A DNA stretch of 64,000 nt from Pseudomonas fluorescens (GCF_003732425.1 NZ_MOBX01000013.1:558001-622000); one strand, 5' to 3'. Positions 29,526 to 38,452 are shown, numbered from the stretch's first letter. Program-made: numbers and translations. The notes: a model not told the origin generated them from the letters alone.

Positions 29526-29581
29526 ACTACCCCCTGAATTCGCGATGACCTGTTGGCGTTTTGAACGCCGCGTGTATGGCG

Positions 29582-30193
29582 TCAATTGCTGGCTGTCGAG
29601 GCGCAGGCGTGTTTGCCCAGCCACGTGTGCAAAAGCGCGAAGTTCAAGGAGAACTCGGGCATTTGCAGCAACGCGCCGCAGAACACTTCGCCGATGATTT
29701 TTTGAATGAGCAGCACCGCGCGCGGCTCGTTGAGCAACGTGGCGATGTCGCGACTGAGGGCGTTGAAGCTCCAGACTTTCTGGTTCAGGCCCAGGCCAAC
29801 GAACCAGCGGAACAGCAGGTTGTAATTGAGCTGTTCGTAGAGCTGCTGCTCGCTGGGCACCGAATACAGCAGTTGCAGGAGCAGGATGTGCATCACCGTT
29901 TGCGCGGGAATCAGCATGCCCGGCTCGGTATTGAGGTCGTGCAGGAGCTCGCGGTGGGCGTCGAGCAAGTCGTCGATTTGCGGGCGCAGCAATACCAGTG
30001 AATGGCCCGGCGGAATGTAGCTGGAGACCTCTTTCAAGGCGCCCTGCCAGTCATCCTGCGAGACGATCCAGACCCACGGCGCGCCGTAGCGATACACCGA
30101 AACCGGCTTCTTGCGCGCGGCTTCGACGATCTTCGACAGGCGTTGATCGAGTTCCTGCATGCCCACTTTCGAGTAGCGTTCCATAGTCCCCAT
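29582..30193 (-). CDS. phdA: PhdA-like protein: prevent-host-death-type N terminus plus transposase-like segment
   Basis: This 203-residue protein opens with a Phd/YefM-like antitoxin segment (VGMQELDQRLSKIVEAARKK, VSVYRYGAPWVWIVSQDDW). Its second half resembles the N-terminal (DUF772) region of IS5-type transposases (LLLQLLYSVPSEQQLYEQLNYNLLFRWFVGL). No catalytic transposase part is present. P. aeruginosa PA0691 (PhdA) has the same make-up and position next to the TpsB gene, and has been linked to biofilm and DNA release. It is the first gene of the cluster, 56 bases before the TpsB start. Confidence 0.8.
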   Translation of the reverse strand: MGTMERYSKVGMQELDQRLSKIVEAARKKPVSVYRYGAPWVWIVSQDDWQGALKEVSSYIPPGHSLVLLRPQIDDLLDAHRELLHDLNTEPGMLIPAQTVMHILLLQLLYSVPSEQQLYEQLNYNLLFRWFVGLGLNQKVWSFNALSRDIATLLNEPRAVLLIQKIIGEVFCGALLQMPEFSLNFALLHTWLGKHACASTASN

Positions 30194-30352
30194 TGCCTCA
30201 CTCCCGGCGTCCCGCCTCGGCTTGTGAAAAGCGCCCCGTTGGGCCCCTCAAGCGCGTTACATAGGCATGACCGGACTGGCGATGTGCTACCGAACTTTTG
30301 TCATAAAAGCTTCATTACAGAATTGATCGGGATTAAACAGGCAACACAAAAC

Positions 30353-30446
30353 CCTGTGGGAGCGAGCCTGCTCGCGAATTCGGTGTGCCAGTCAATTAGA
30401 AGGTGACTGACAGGACGCATTCGCGAGCAGGCTCGCTCCCACAGGG
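30353..30446. repeat. REPIN
   Basis: A facing pair of CCCTGTGGGAGCGAGCCTGC REP units between the PhdA-like gene and the DSD1-family gene. Confidence 0.93.
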
Positions 30447-30466
30447 GGATTGTTGGTGGTTGGAAG

Positions 30467-31750
30467 TCAGGTATAGACCGGCCAGGTGTCGACGATTTTG
30501 CCGTTGCGCACGGCCAGCAGATCGCCGAATTGCAGGAGTACGGCTTCGGTCTGGGTCGGGCGCAGGAAGACTTGGTCTTCTATGGTCAAGCCGACGGCGC
30601 TGGAACCGTTGACCATTTCCTGGTTGGAACTGCGACCGTAAACACTGTTGCTTTGCAGACCGGTAGGCGATTCGAACTCGGCCATCCAGTTACCGCCATA
30701 GATGAAATAGGTCTGGCGCTGATTCTGATCCCACCAAGAGAACAGCTTCGACTTGTCATCCAGCGCCGGAATATTCACAGCTCCCGTGCTTTTCAAAACA
30801 GGCGTGGCGATGTAGGCCGCAGGCACATGCTCGCTCAGCGAAGGCAAATCATAGTGCGTCGGTTTGAGCATCGCCGTGCCCACCGAAACCTCGGTGCTGA
30901 GCTTTTCGTTTTCGTGAATGCGGTAACTCGGACTGCCAGCGGTATTGAGGCACAAACCGTCGTGCCACAACCCCGGAAACTGCTGCCGGGTGAAATCAAC
31001 GCAACGCTGATAAATCACCATGACCTTGGCGAACAGCTCTTCGGGCGAACCGAGTATTCCCGGCACGCCCATGCCCACGAACGGGTCGTAGCCCATGAAT
31101 CCGGCGAACTCCAGATGCTGCGGATTAGCGCTGATCAGCGTAAGCATCTGCCCCAGCACATTCACATCACTGACACCGCCGCGATGCAGGCCGACGTCCA
31201 GCTCGATGTTGATGCGCATCCGTGTGCCCAAACCCTTAGCCAGTGCAAGGTATTGCTGCAAACGCTGCGGCCCGTCGAGCAACCATTGCAGCTGCTTTGC
31301 GGGATCGAACGGACCTTTGTGGGATTGATAAAACAGCTCGGCCGAGCGCACCGGCAATGGCTTGCCCAGCAGAATGTCGGACTGCGGAAACACCTGGGCA
31401 TCGTGATTGAGAAACGGCTGATGAAACGACATCAGCTTCTGCGTCCCGGCACGTTGCGCGATGTAACTCAACAAACCTGGCGACGGTAGTGATTTTTCCA
31501 CCAGCCGCAGTTGCTTGCCGCCGCGCTGCACCGACTGCATCACCACGTCGATGTTGTGATCGAGCCGATCCAGATCGATCAGCAGCACCGGCCGCATCGG
31601 GCCTTTACCCTTCAACTCGTTGTTCAGCGCGCGGAAATAATCACTGTACGGCGCGCCGCGATCGCCCGGCCGCAGCCATGCCCCCACTCCCACCAGCAAA
31701 GCCCCGGCACCGAGCGTGCCGAGCAGAAAATGACGTCGATTGACGGCCAT
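30467..31750 (-). CDS. Tat-exported DSD1-family PLP enzyme (D-amino-acid dehydratase/aldolase-like)
   Basis: This 427-residue protein begins with a twin-arginine signal (NRRHFLLGTLGAGALLVG). It then has an alanine-racemase-type N-terminal barrel with the PLP lysine in LRLVEKSLPSP and a C-terminal D-serine-dehydratase-like domain. Relatives act on D-serine, D-threonine or 3-hydroxy-D-amino acids. Export of a PLP enzyme is unusual, since folding with cofactor in the cytoplasm is what makes Tat necessary. The start overlaps the stop of the lactone oxidase gene (TGATG). The substrate is unknown. Confidence 0.83.
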   Translation of the reverse strand: MAVNRRHFLLGTLGAGALLVGVGAWLRPGDRGAPYSDYFRALNNELKGKGPMRPVLLIDLDRLDHNIDVVMQSVQRGGKQLRLVEKSLPSPGLLSYIAQRAGTQKLMSFHQPFLNHDAQVFPQSDILLGKPLPVRSAELFYQSHKGPFDPAKQLQWLLDGPQRLQQYLALAKGLGTRMRINIELDVGLHRGGVSDVNVLGQMLTLISANPQHLEFAGFMGYDPFVGMGVPGILGSPEELFAKVMVIYQRCVDFTRQQFPGLWHDGLCLNTAGSPSYRIHENEKLSTEVSVGTAMLKPTHYDLPSLSEHVPAAYIATPVLKSTGAVNIPALDDKSKLFSWWDQNQRQTYFIYGGNWMAEFESPTGLQSNSVYGRSSNQEMVNGSSAVGLTIEDQVFLRPTQTEAVLLQFGDLLAVRNGKIVDTWPVYT

Positions 31751-33144
31751 CAGCTCACCCCCAAAATCGACGACAGATGCGCATTGAGAAAGCGCCCACT
31801 CGGATCAAGCGCCTGGCGCACATCGACAAACTCGCGCCAGCGCGGATACAGCGGTTGCAGGGTTCGCGCATTCAACGTGTGCAACTTGCCCCAGTGCGGC
31901 CGGCCGTTGTATTTCCAGAAAATCGGCTCGACCGCGGCAAAAAAGTTGTGATGATCCATCTGATAATGCTGGTGCACCGAGATCGAACAGCTGTCGCGGC
32001 CCTCGAACATGCTCAGCGGAATGTCGTCAGCCTTGACGTAGCGGTACTCGATGGGAAACCAGGTGCGCAGGTCCTTGTCCCTAATCAGCTTGAGAATCTC
32101 GCGCAAACAGGCCGGGCCGTGTTCGGCAGGCACCGAGTATTCCATCTCGTTGAAGCGCACCGTGCGCACGTTGGCGTAGATGTCGAACGAGTCGCCCACG
32201 CGGTCATCGAAACTCGCCAGATGGCGCAGGCTGTTGAGCAGCGTGCGGCGCAAGTCAGGGAAGTCGCTGGCGTATTTGTCGATCTTCTCGATCAGGGTGA
32301 CGAACTCGTTGCCGCCCTCCTCTTCGGGTGGAATCGGTGGCGTGGCCGGGTCATCGGTTTCGTTGAGGGCGATGGACAAGGCGTAGTCGGAATGAGTGAC
32401 GACGAGCATTTCCCAGTGCTGGTTTTCGCGGGTGTTCTTGTCGAGGTCTTCGAGCAGCTCTTCGGTCTTGGCGATCCACTGGCGTTCGCGCAAGCGATAG
32501 GCCGGGCGGTTTTGCAGGCGGATTTTCGTCGCCACGCCGAGTGCACCGAGGGACACGCGGGCGGCGTTGAACACTTCGGGATGGCGCTGGCTGTCGCAGT
32601 CGAGCACCTCGCCATTGGCCGTCACCAGTTGCAGGCCGCAGACATGCGCTGAGTAGGACTGGAAGTTTTTGCCAGTGCCGTGGGTCGAGGTAGCAATGGC
32701 CCCGGCGAGGGTCTGGTAATCGATGTCGGCCATATTTTGCAGGGCCTGGCCGATGTCCTTCAGCGGCTGGCCCATGCGTGACATGGGTGTGCCGGCGGCG
32801 AATTCAGCTTGTACGGTTTTCGCGTCATGGTCGAGCAGACCGTTGAAATAGCTCAGTGACAACAGCGTGCCGTCGGTGGGTACCAATGCACTGAAGGAAT
32901 GCGCTGAGCCGACCGGGCGAATCTTGCCTTGTGCCTGTTTGATGACGGCTGTCAGTTCATCGAGATTCTTCGGCGCCAGGCGCGCCGCTGGCAGGCAACT
33001 CTGCCCGCCCGACCAGTTGCGCCAGGGAATCAGCCGTGGCGCGCGCAGCAGTTGACCCAATGCCGGATGACTCGCCAACGCACTGAACGCGCCAACGATG
33101 CTTGCCCGTTGCAACAACTGACGCCGTGTCAGATCCATCGTCAT
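31750..33144 (-). CDS. Tat-exported FAD oxidoreductase, D-arabinono-1,4-lactone oxidase family
   Basis: This 464-residue VAO-type flavoprotein starts with a twin-arginine signal (LTRRQLLQRASIVGA). The FAD_binding_4 domain has IRPVGSAHSFSALVPTDG and LAGAIATSTHGTGKNF, and the C-terminal ALO domain ends with HWGKLHTLN and RFLNAHLSSILG. The HWGK motif is typical of aldonolactone oxidases and related alditol oxidases. The ATG at 33144 follows AAGGTG. A cytochrome c gene ends ten bases upstream, so electrons may go to that cytochrome rather than to oxygen. The substrate could be a sugar lactone or polyol. Confidence 0.88.
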   Translation of the reverse strand: MTMDLTRRQLLQRASIVGAFSALASHPALGQLLRAPRLIPWRNWSGGQSCLPAARLAPKNLDELTAVIKQAQGKIRPVGSAHSFSALVPTDGTLLSLSYFNGLLDHDAKTVQAEFAAGTPMSRMGQPLKDIGQALQNMADIDYQTLAGAIATSTHGTGKNFQSYSAHVCGLQLVTANGEVLDCDSQRHPEVFNAARVSLGALGVATKIRLQNRPAYRLRERQWIAKTEELLEDLDKNTRENQHWEMLVVTHSDYALSIALNETDDPATPPIPPEEEGGNEFVTLIEKIDKYASDFPDLRRTLLNSLRHLASFDDRVGDSFDIYANVRTVRFNEMEYSVPAEHGPACLREILKLIRDKDLRTWFPIEYRYVKADDIPLSMFEGRDSCSISVHQHYQMDHHNFFAAVEPIFWKYNGRPHWGKLHTLNARTLQPLYPRWREFVDVRQALDPSGRFLNAHLSSILGVS

Positions 33145-33154
33145 GCCGGGCACC

Positions 33155-33508
33155 TTATTGTGGAAGCGGCTGGTCGGCCATGAAGCCGATCAATTGCAGG
33201 AATTGTTCTTCGCTGCACTCGACGCACTGGCCCATCGGCGGCATGCCGTTGTAGCCATTGATGGCGTGGTCGAGCAGCGTGTCGGTGCCTTGCTGGATGC
33301 GCGGTTCCCAGGCTTTGCGATCACCGGTGAGCGGCGCATTGGCGGCGGGGTTGGCGTGGCAGAGCTGACAACTGTTGGCGTAGATCTGCGCCAGTGCCGG
33401 GTCTTTGGGCATGGCGTTGCGGGTGGGGGCCGGGGGTTTGGGGTCTTCGCCGCAGCCAGAGAGCGTAATGGCCAACGCCAGCAGCAGAGTGAGTCGGATG
33501 GCCCGCAT
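33155..33508 (-). CDS. Lipoprotein cytochrome c (c5-like)
   Basis: This 117-residue protein has a lipoprotein signal (LSGC), one heme-binding site CQLCH and a likely Met axial ligand in GYNGMPPMGQC. The CVEC pair near the C terminus is typical of cytochrome c5, where it forms a disulfide. It would sit on the periplasmic face of a membrane and pass electrons from the flavoprotein encoded next in the operon. The ATG at 33508 follows GAGGATCGTT. Confidence 0.88.
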   Translation of the reverse strand: MRAIRLTLLLALAITLSGCGEDPKPPAPTRNAMPKDPALAQIYANSCQLCHANPAANAPLTGDRKAWEPRIQQGTDTLLDHAINGYNGMPPMGQCVECSEEQFLQLIGFMADQPLPQ

Positions 33509-33622
33509 AACGATCCTCAAGGGTGGCATTGCTTATTGTTGTGAGCACACCTTAAGGCAGGGTTTGCAGCAGGTTGAGGGCATTGCAGGCCAGAGAGGGG
33601 GCATCCGGGGACATGACCTCCC

Positions 33623-33710
33623 CTGTAGGAGCTGCCGAAGGCTGCGATCTTTTGATGTTGTTTTTCAAGATCAAGATCAAAAGATCGCAACCTTCGGCAG
33701 CACCGACAGG
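33623..33710. repeat. Inverted repeat (GTAGGAGCTGCCGAAGGCTGCGATCTTTTGAT family)
   Basis: GGAGCTGCCGAAGGCTGCGA on the left and its near complement on the right, with slight decay in the right arm. It lies in the 345-base divergent gap between the cytochrome and gapN genes; nothing else is recognised there. Confidence 0.88.
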
Positions 33711-33853
33711 GTTTTCGGTGTGAATGCCCGCTCTGCTCTGCGCCTTTGCGTGACATTCGGGTGACATTTGCGGGTTTAAATTCCGACGCATTCAGGCGTA
33801 TAACCTGTGAAGGCTTTTTGATCTGCATACGGACATCAACACGGGGTAGCGAC

Positions 33854-35479
33854 ATGACCACAGCAAACATCCTTGGCAACCTGTTCCCTTCTGTCAGCGA
33901 CATCCCGGAAAAATACCGCCTCGACGCTCAGGTCGAGCAACGCGAATACCTCGTCGACGGCCAGTTGCGCCGCTGGGACGGCCCGCTCGCCACCGTGCGC
34001 AGCCCGGTCTATCTCAAAGGTGACAATGGCGACGAGCAAGTGATCCTCGGCAGCACGCCGCTGCTCGATGCCGAGACCGCCCTCACCGCCCTCGACGCCG
34101 CCGTGCGCGCCTATGACCGTGGCCAGGGCCTGTGGCCGACCATGCGCGTGGCCGAACGCATCCAGCACGTCGAAGCCTTCCTCGGCCGCATGCGCCAGCA
34201 GCGCGACGCGGTGGTGAAATTGCTGATGTGGGAAATCGGCAAGAACCTCAAGGACTCGGAAAAAGAGTTCGACCGCACCTGCGACTACATCGTCGACACC
34301 ATCAATGCGCTCAAGGAACTCGACCGCCGCTCCAGCCGTTTCGAGCTGGAACAGGACACCCTCGGCCAGATCCGCCGCGTACCACTCGGCGTCGCCCTGT
34401 GCATGGGCCCTTACAACTACCCGCTGAACGAAACCTTCACCACGCTGATTCCGGCGCTGATCATGGGCAACACCGTGGTGTTCAAACCGGCCAAGCTCGG
34501 CGTTTTGCTCATCCGTCCGTTGCTCGAAGCATTCCGTGACAGCTTCCCCACCGGCGTGATCAACGTGATCTACGGCAGCGGTCGCGAGACCGTCAGCGCA
34601 CTGATGGCCAGCGGCAAGATCGACATCTTTGCGTTCATTGGCACCAACAAGGCCGCCAGTGACCTGAAGAAGTTGCACCCGAAACCGCACCGCTTGCGTG
34701 CCGCGCTGGGTCTGGATGCGAAAAACCCGGGCATCGTCTTGCCGGAAGTCGATCTCGACAATGCTGTCAGCGAAGCGGTCACCGGTTCGCTGTCGTTCAA
34801 CGGTCAGCGCTGCACCGCGCTGAAAATCCTCTTCGTCCACGAAGATGTGGTCGACAGCTTCATCGAAAAATTCAACACCAAACTGGCTACGCTGAAACCC
34901 GGCATGCCATGGGACAGCGGCGTGTCGCTGACGCCGTTGCCGGAGTCGGGCAAGGTCGATTATCTGCACGGTCTGGTGGCGGATGCGCGCAGCAAGGGTG
35001 CGGAAGTGGTCAACCCGAATGGCGGCGAATCCCGCGAGTCATTCTTCTACCCGGCGGTGCTGTACCCGGTAAATCCGCAGATGCGCGTCTATCAGGAAGA
35101 ACAGTTTGGCCCGGTCGTACCGATCGTGCCGTACCGTCATCTCGATACCGTGATTGATTACGTGCTGGAGTCGGACTTCGGCCAGCAGTTGAGCATCTTC
35201 GGCACCAACCCGGTGGCCGTCGGCCGATTGGTCGACACCTTCGCCAACCAGGTCGGCCGGATCAACCTCAACGCCCAGTGTCAGCGCGGCCCGGACACTT
35301 ATCCGTTCAACGGCCGCAAGAACTCTGCCGAAGGCACGCTGTCGGTACACGATGCATTGCGGGTGTTTTCGATCCGCACGCTGGTGGCAACCAAATTCCA
35401 GGACAGCAACAAGGATCTGATCAGCGAGATCATTCGCGGGCGAGACTCGAGCTTCCTGACCACCGACTACATCTTCTGA
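33854..35479 (+). CDS. gapN: GapN-like NADP-dependent glyceraldehyde-3-phosphate dehydrogenase (ALDH superfamily)
   Basis: This 541-residue aldehyde dehydrogenase matches the bacterial NADP-dependent, non-phosphorylating GAPDH class. It has the fold motifs GVALCMGPYNYPLNE, NTVVFKPAK and the nucleophile Cys320 in FNGQRCTALK. The usual general-base motif ELGGK is not present; the aligned stretch reads GLDAK at 286-290, so the catalytic Glu position is Gly. This may be a trait of the subfamily. The start at 33854 is chosen from the MTTANILGNLFPS N terminus; the Shine-Dalgarno (GGGG) is weak. A FUSC gene follows 49 bases later. Confidence 0.82.
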   Translation: MTTANILGNLFPSVSDIPEKYRLDAQVEQREYLVDGQLRRWDGPLATVRSPVYLKGDNGDEQVILGSTPLLDAETALTALDAAVRAYDRGQGLWPTMRVAERIQHVEAFLGRMRQQRDAVVKLLMWEIGKNLKDSEKEFDRTCDYIVDTINALKELDRRSSRFELEQDTLGQIRRVPLGVALCMGPYNYPLNETFTTLIPALIMGNTVVFKPAKLGVLLIRPLLEAFRDSFPTGVINVIYGSGRETVSALMASGKIDIFAFIGTNKAASDLKKLHPKPHRLRAALGLDAKNPGIVLPEVDLDNAVSEAVTGSLSFNGQRCTALKILFVHEDVVDSFIEKFNTKLATLKPGMPWDSGVSLTPLPESGKVDYLHGLVADARSKGAEVVNPNGGESRESFFYPAVLYPVNPQMRVYQEEQFGPVVPIVPYRHLDTVIDYVLESDFGQQLSIFGTNPVAVGRLVDTFANQVGRINLNAQCQRGPDTYPFNGRKNSAEGTLSVHDALRVFSIRTLVATKFQDSNKDLISEIIRGRDSSFLTTDYIF

Positions 35480-35528
35480 CGAGGGCCTTGCACTGAGTAC
35501 GTTCAGCACCCACCGACTGCCACCGCTG

Positions 35529-36566
35529 TTGCGCCGAATCCTGCGTCCGCTGCTGGACCCGTACCGGCGCTACCGACACGCCCGATTGATCCACGCGGTG
35601 CGGGTGGCATTGGGGTTGCTGGCGACGATTTTGCTGACCACCGGCATTAACCTGCCCCACGGCGAGTGGGCGTCGGTGACCATGCTGGTGGTCATCGGCG
35701 GTTTGCAGCACCACGGCAACATCGGCAAAAAAGCCGCCGAACGCGCCACTGGCACCTTGATCGGTGCCGGTGTCGGTCTGTTGCTGGTCGCGCAGCAGGC
35801 GTGGCTCGGCATGCCGTGGCTGACCTACTTCGCGATGGCGGTAGTCTGTGGCTTCTTCTCCTATCACGCTATCGGCAAGGGCGGCTACACCGCCCTGCTC
35901 TCGGCAATCACGGTTTTCATCGTCGCCGGCCACGGCGACAACCCGATCACTGACGGGCTATGGCGCGGGGTCGATATCCTCATCGGTATTGCCTTGGCCC
36001 TGGCGTTCTCCTTCGCCTTGCCGCTGTACGCGGTGTACTCGTGGCGCTACAACCTGGCCGATGCCTTGCGCGACTGCGCTACGGTATACAGCCGAATCAT
36101 CAGCGGCCAGCCGGTCAGTGCCGACGAGCATCTAAAGCTGATGAGCCGTTTAAGCGCGGTGATGGTGCAACTGCGGTCGCTGATGCCGTCGGTGTCCAAG
36201 GAAGTCAAGATCTCCATGACCGAACTCGATGCGATCCAGCGCAACCTGCGCATGTGCATCAGTACTCTGGAAATCCTCGGCAACACCCGCCCCGATGCCA
36301 ACAATCCGCAAGCCATGGCGCATCTGCAATCAGCGTTGAAGGCGGAACACCGCATGATCCGCGTGCAATTGATCGGCATGGCCCGCGCCTTGAAATCCGG
36401 TGCGGCACAGCGACTCGATCGTTCGCTGGCGTTACCGGACGCAAGTCTTGATGCACCGGTCTACAGCGCGCTGGACGGCTATCGTCTGCTAACCCGGCAA
36501 TTGGCGGCGAACATCACTGAGATGCGCCAGCGTCTGGCTGCAACCGCACCGCGCTGGAATATATGA
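35529..36566 (+). CDS. FUSC-family inner-membrane protein
   Basis: This 345-residue protein has six membrane segments in its N-terminal half (first at about residues 25-40) and a cytoplasmic helical C-terminal half. It matches FUSC/YccS-like aromatic-acid or fusaric-acid efflux proteins (MLVVIGGLQHHGNIGKKAAERATGTLIGAGVGL spans the core). It is shorter than two-domain FUSC pumps. Start choice is unclear: TTG at 35529 has no good Shine-Dalgarno, while CTG at 35493 sits seven bases after GAGGG and would add STFSTHRLPPL. It converges with the EamA gene. Confidence 0.82.
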   Translation: MRRILRPLLDPYRRYRHARLIHAVRVALGLLATILLTTGINLPHGEWASVTMLVVIGGLQHHGNIGKKAAERATGTLIGAGVGLLLVAQQAWLGMPWLTYFAMAVVCGFFSYHAIGKGGYTALLSAITVFIVAGHGDNPITDGLWRGVDILIGIALALAFSFALPLYAVYSWRYNLADALRDCATVYSRIISGQPVSADEHLKLMSRLSAVMVQLRSLMPSVSKEVKISMTELDAIQRNLRMCISTLEILGNTRPDANNPQAMAHLQSALKAEHRMIRVQLIGMARALKSGAAQRLDRSLALPDASLDAPVYSALDGYRLLTRQLAANITEMRQRLAATAPRWNI

Positions 36567-36569
36567 GGC

Positions 36570-37466
36570 TTATTGCGCAGCCAGTCGACGAGCCTTGAAG
36601 CCCCAACCCTGCTGCATGCCGGCGGCCGCAAGGAGAATCGCCGCCACACCCAGCCATTGCAGAGTTTGCAGGCGATGACCGAAAGCGAACCAGTCGACGA
36701 AAATAGCGGCAATCGGGTAAATGAAAGACAGTGCGCCGGTCAGCGCCGTCGGCAGCTTTTGAATTGCACCGTACAGCAGCACATACATCAAACCGGTATG
36801 AACGATGCCCAGCGTCACCAGACTGGCCCACGCACTCGGTGCTTGCGGCAATGCGGAAAAATGCGCGAACGGCGCGAGCAACAGCACGCCGGTGCAGACC
36901 TGAATCAACGCGATCAAGTGTGGTGGCGTGCCAGTCAGGCGCTTGATGATCAGCGCCGCAATCGCATAGAGAAATGCCGCACCCAACGCCAGGGCAATCC
37001 CCGACAAATAGTCACGAGCACTCTCGCCTTGTTGGCCATGAGCACTGACAATCGCCAGCATCCCCATGAAGGAAATCGCTAGCCAGAACAGCTTTTGCAC
37101 AGTGATTTTTTCGCCGAGAAACAGCGCTGCCAAGCCGACCAGCATGAACGGCTGCACGTTGTATACCGCCGTGCCAATGGCGATTGAAGCGCGCGAGTAC
37201 GAGGCAAACAGCAGCACCCAGTTGCCGACAATCGCCACCCCGCTGAGCACCGCCAGCCAGAATGTCGTGCGGCTCAGAATGCCCGGCCGCAGGAAGCCGA
37301 ATGCAGCGCAAATCAGCAGCAACGTACCGGCACCGAACACGCAGCGCCAAAACACCACGTCCAGCACCGCTTGCCCGGAAACCAGCACGAACCAGCCAAT
37401 CGTCCCGGATATCAACATGGCAGCGGTCATTTCAAATGAGCCGCGACGGATCGGGTTGTCCATCAT
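36570..37466 (-). CDS. EamA/DMT-family transporter
   Basis: This 298-residue protein has ten membrane helices in two EamA repeats (first repeat GTIGWFVLVSGQAVLDVVFWR; second LGAAFLYAIAALIIKRL). It probably exports amino acids or other small metabolites. The ATG at 37466 follows AGGAG. The gene faces a divergently transcribed Lrp/AsnC regulator 146 bases away, an arrangement that suggests amino-acid-responsive control. Confidence 0.9.
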   Translation of the reverse strand: MMDNPIRRGSFEMTAAMLISGTIGWFVLVSGQAVLDVVFWRCVFGAGTLLLICAAFGFLRPGILSRTTFWLAVLSGVAIVGNWVLLFASYSRASIAIGTAVYNVQPFMLVGLAALFLGEKITVQKLFWLAISFMGMLAIVSAHGQQGESARDYLSGIALALGAAFLYAIAALIIKRLTGTPPHLIALIQVCTGVLLLAPFAHFSALPQAPSAWASLVTLGIVHTGLMYVLLYGAIQKLPTALTGALSFIYPIAAIFVDWFAFGHRLQTLQWLGVAAILLAAAGMQQGWGFKARRLAAQ

Positions 37467-37612
37467 CAATCTCCTCAGCATTGGGTGAAAGCGTGGCAAA
37501 AGTATGCCAAGCGATCACGGCATGACTCCAGAGCAAAAGGCAGGCTAAACTGCTGATCCGCCTTTTTTATCGCGGGTGATTTACTGAAATCGCCTAATCC
37601 CGGAGTTGCCTC

Positions 37613-38050
37613 ATGACCGACGATATCGATCAGATTCTTATCAGCGCACTCATGGAGGATTCGCGGCGCTCGCTCAAGGCGCTGGCTCAGATCAGCGGAT
37701 TGTCGTCGCCGAGCGTGGCCGAGCGTTTGCGCAGGCTGGAGGAACGCGGCGTGCTCAAGGGCTACACCGTGGAAATCGACCCGAAATGCTTTGGCTATCA
37801 ATTACAGGCCATCGTCCGGGTACGGCCGCTGCCGGGGCAGTTGCAGGAAGTAGAGCGCCAGATCCTGTCGATTCCTGAATTTACCGAATGCGACAAGGTG
37901 ACTGGTGAGGACTGCTTTATTGCCCGCCTGCACGTGCGCTCGATGGAACAGTTGGACACCCTGCTCGACCGCCTCAATACGCTGGCTGAAACCAACACGG
38001 CGATCGTCAAGAAAACCCCGGTCAAACGCCGGTTACCGCCGATGGCGTGA
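37613..38050 (+). CDS. Lrp/AsnC-family transcriptional regulator
   Basis: This 145-residue regulator has an N-terminal helix-turn-helix (residues 5-55, LKALAQISGLSSPSVAERLRRLEERG split at the turn) and a C-terminal RAM ligand-binding domain (IPEFTECDKVTGEDCFIARLHV around residues 85-110). It is divergent from the EamA exporter gene and most likely controls it. GGAG lies eight bases before the ATG. Confidence 0.93.
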   Translation: MTDDIDQILISALMEDSRRSLKALAQISGLSSPSVAERLRRLEERGVLKGYTVEIDPKCFGYQLQAIVRVRPLPGQLQEVERQILSIPEFTECDKVTGEDCFIARLHVRSMEQLDTLLDRLNTLAETNTAIVKKTPVKRRLPPMA

Positions 38051-38107
38051 GTGATTTTTCTGCATGTTCGGCGTAGATTGGGTTTTTTCCGGCGAAGGAT
38101 TGGCGGT

Positions 38108-38434
38108 ATGAAAACTCAGGTAATGATGCTGGCGGCGCTGATGCTCGCCGGCTGCGGGACGGTGCAGACGGTCGTAAACAGCGATCAGGACGCTGCGGCC
38201 TATCTGAAAGAGAAGAAATCCTACTGCGGGGCCGTTCCACGAATCTACAGTGGCGTGACCTATGATTTCTGCCTGCTGCATGCAGAGCGACCCGATGATG
38301 TCGATGCATTCAATTACGACAATGCGACACCCGGGTTGCTGGTTGACGCTGCTGCGTCCGGAGTGCTCGACACGCTGTTCCTGCCATATACGATTTATAA
38401 ACAACACGCCGATGGCAGCATCATCGTCAATTGA
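38108..38434 (+). CDS. YceK/YidQ-family lipoprotein
   Basis: This 108-residue protein has a lipoprotein signal with LAGC (lipidated Cys16). The YceK-type pattern follows: GTVQTVVNS, RIYSGVTYDFC, and a hydrophobic stretch ending LFLPYTIYKQ. It is membrane-anchored and of unknown function. AAGGAT precedes the start. Confidence 0.85.
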   Translation: MKTQVMMLAALMLAGCGTVQTVVNSDQDAAAYLKEKKSYCGAVPRIYSGVTYDFCLLHAERPDDVDAFNYDNATPGLLVDAAASGVLDTLFLPYTIYKQHADGSIIVN

Positions 38435-38452
38435 TCATTCGTTGCCCTTTTC

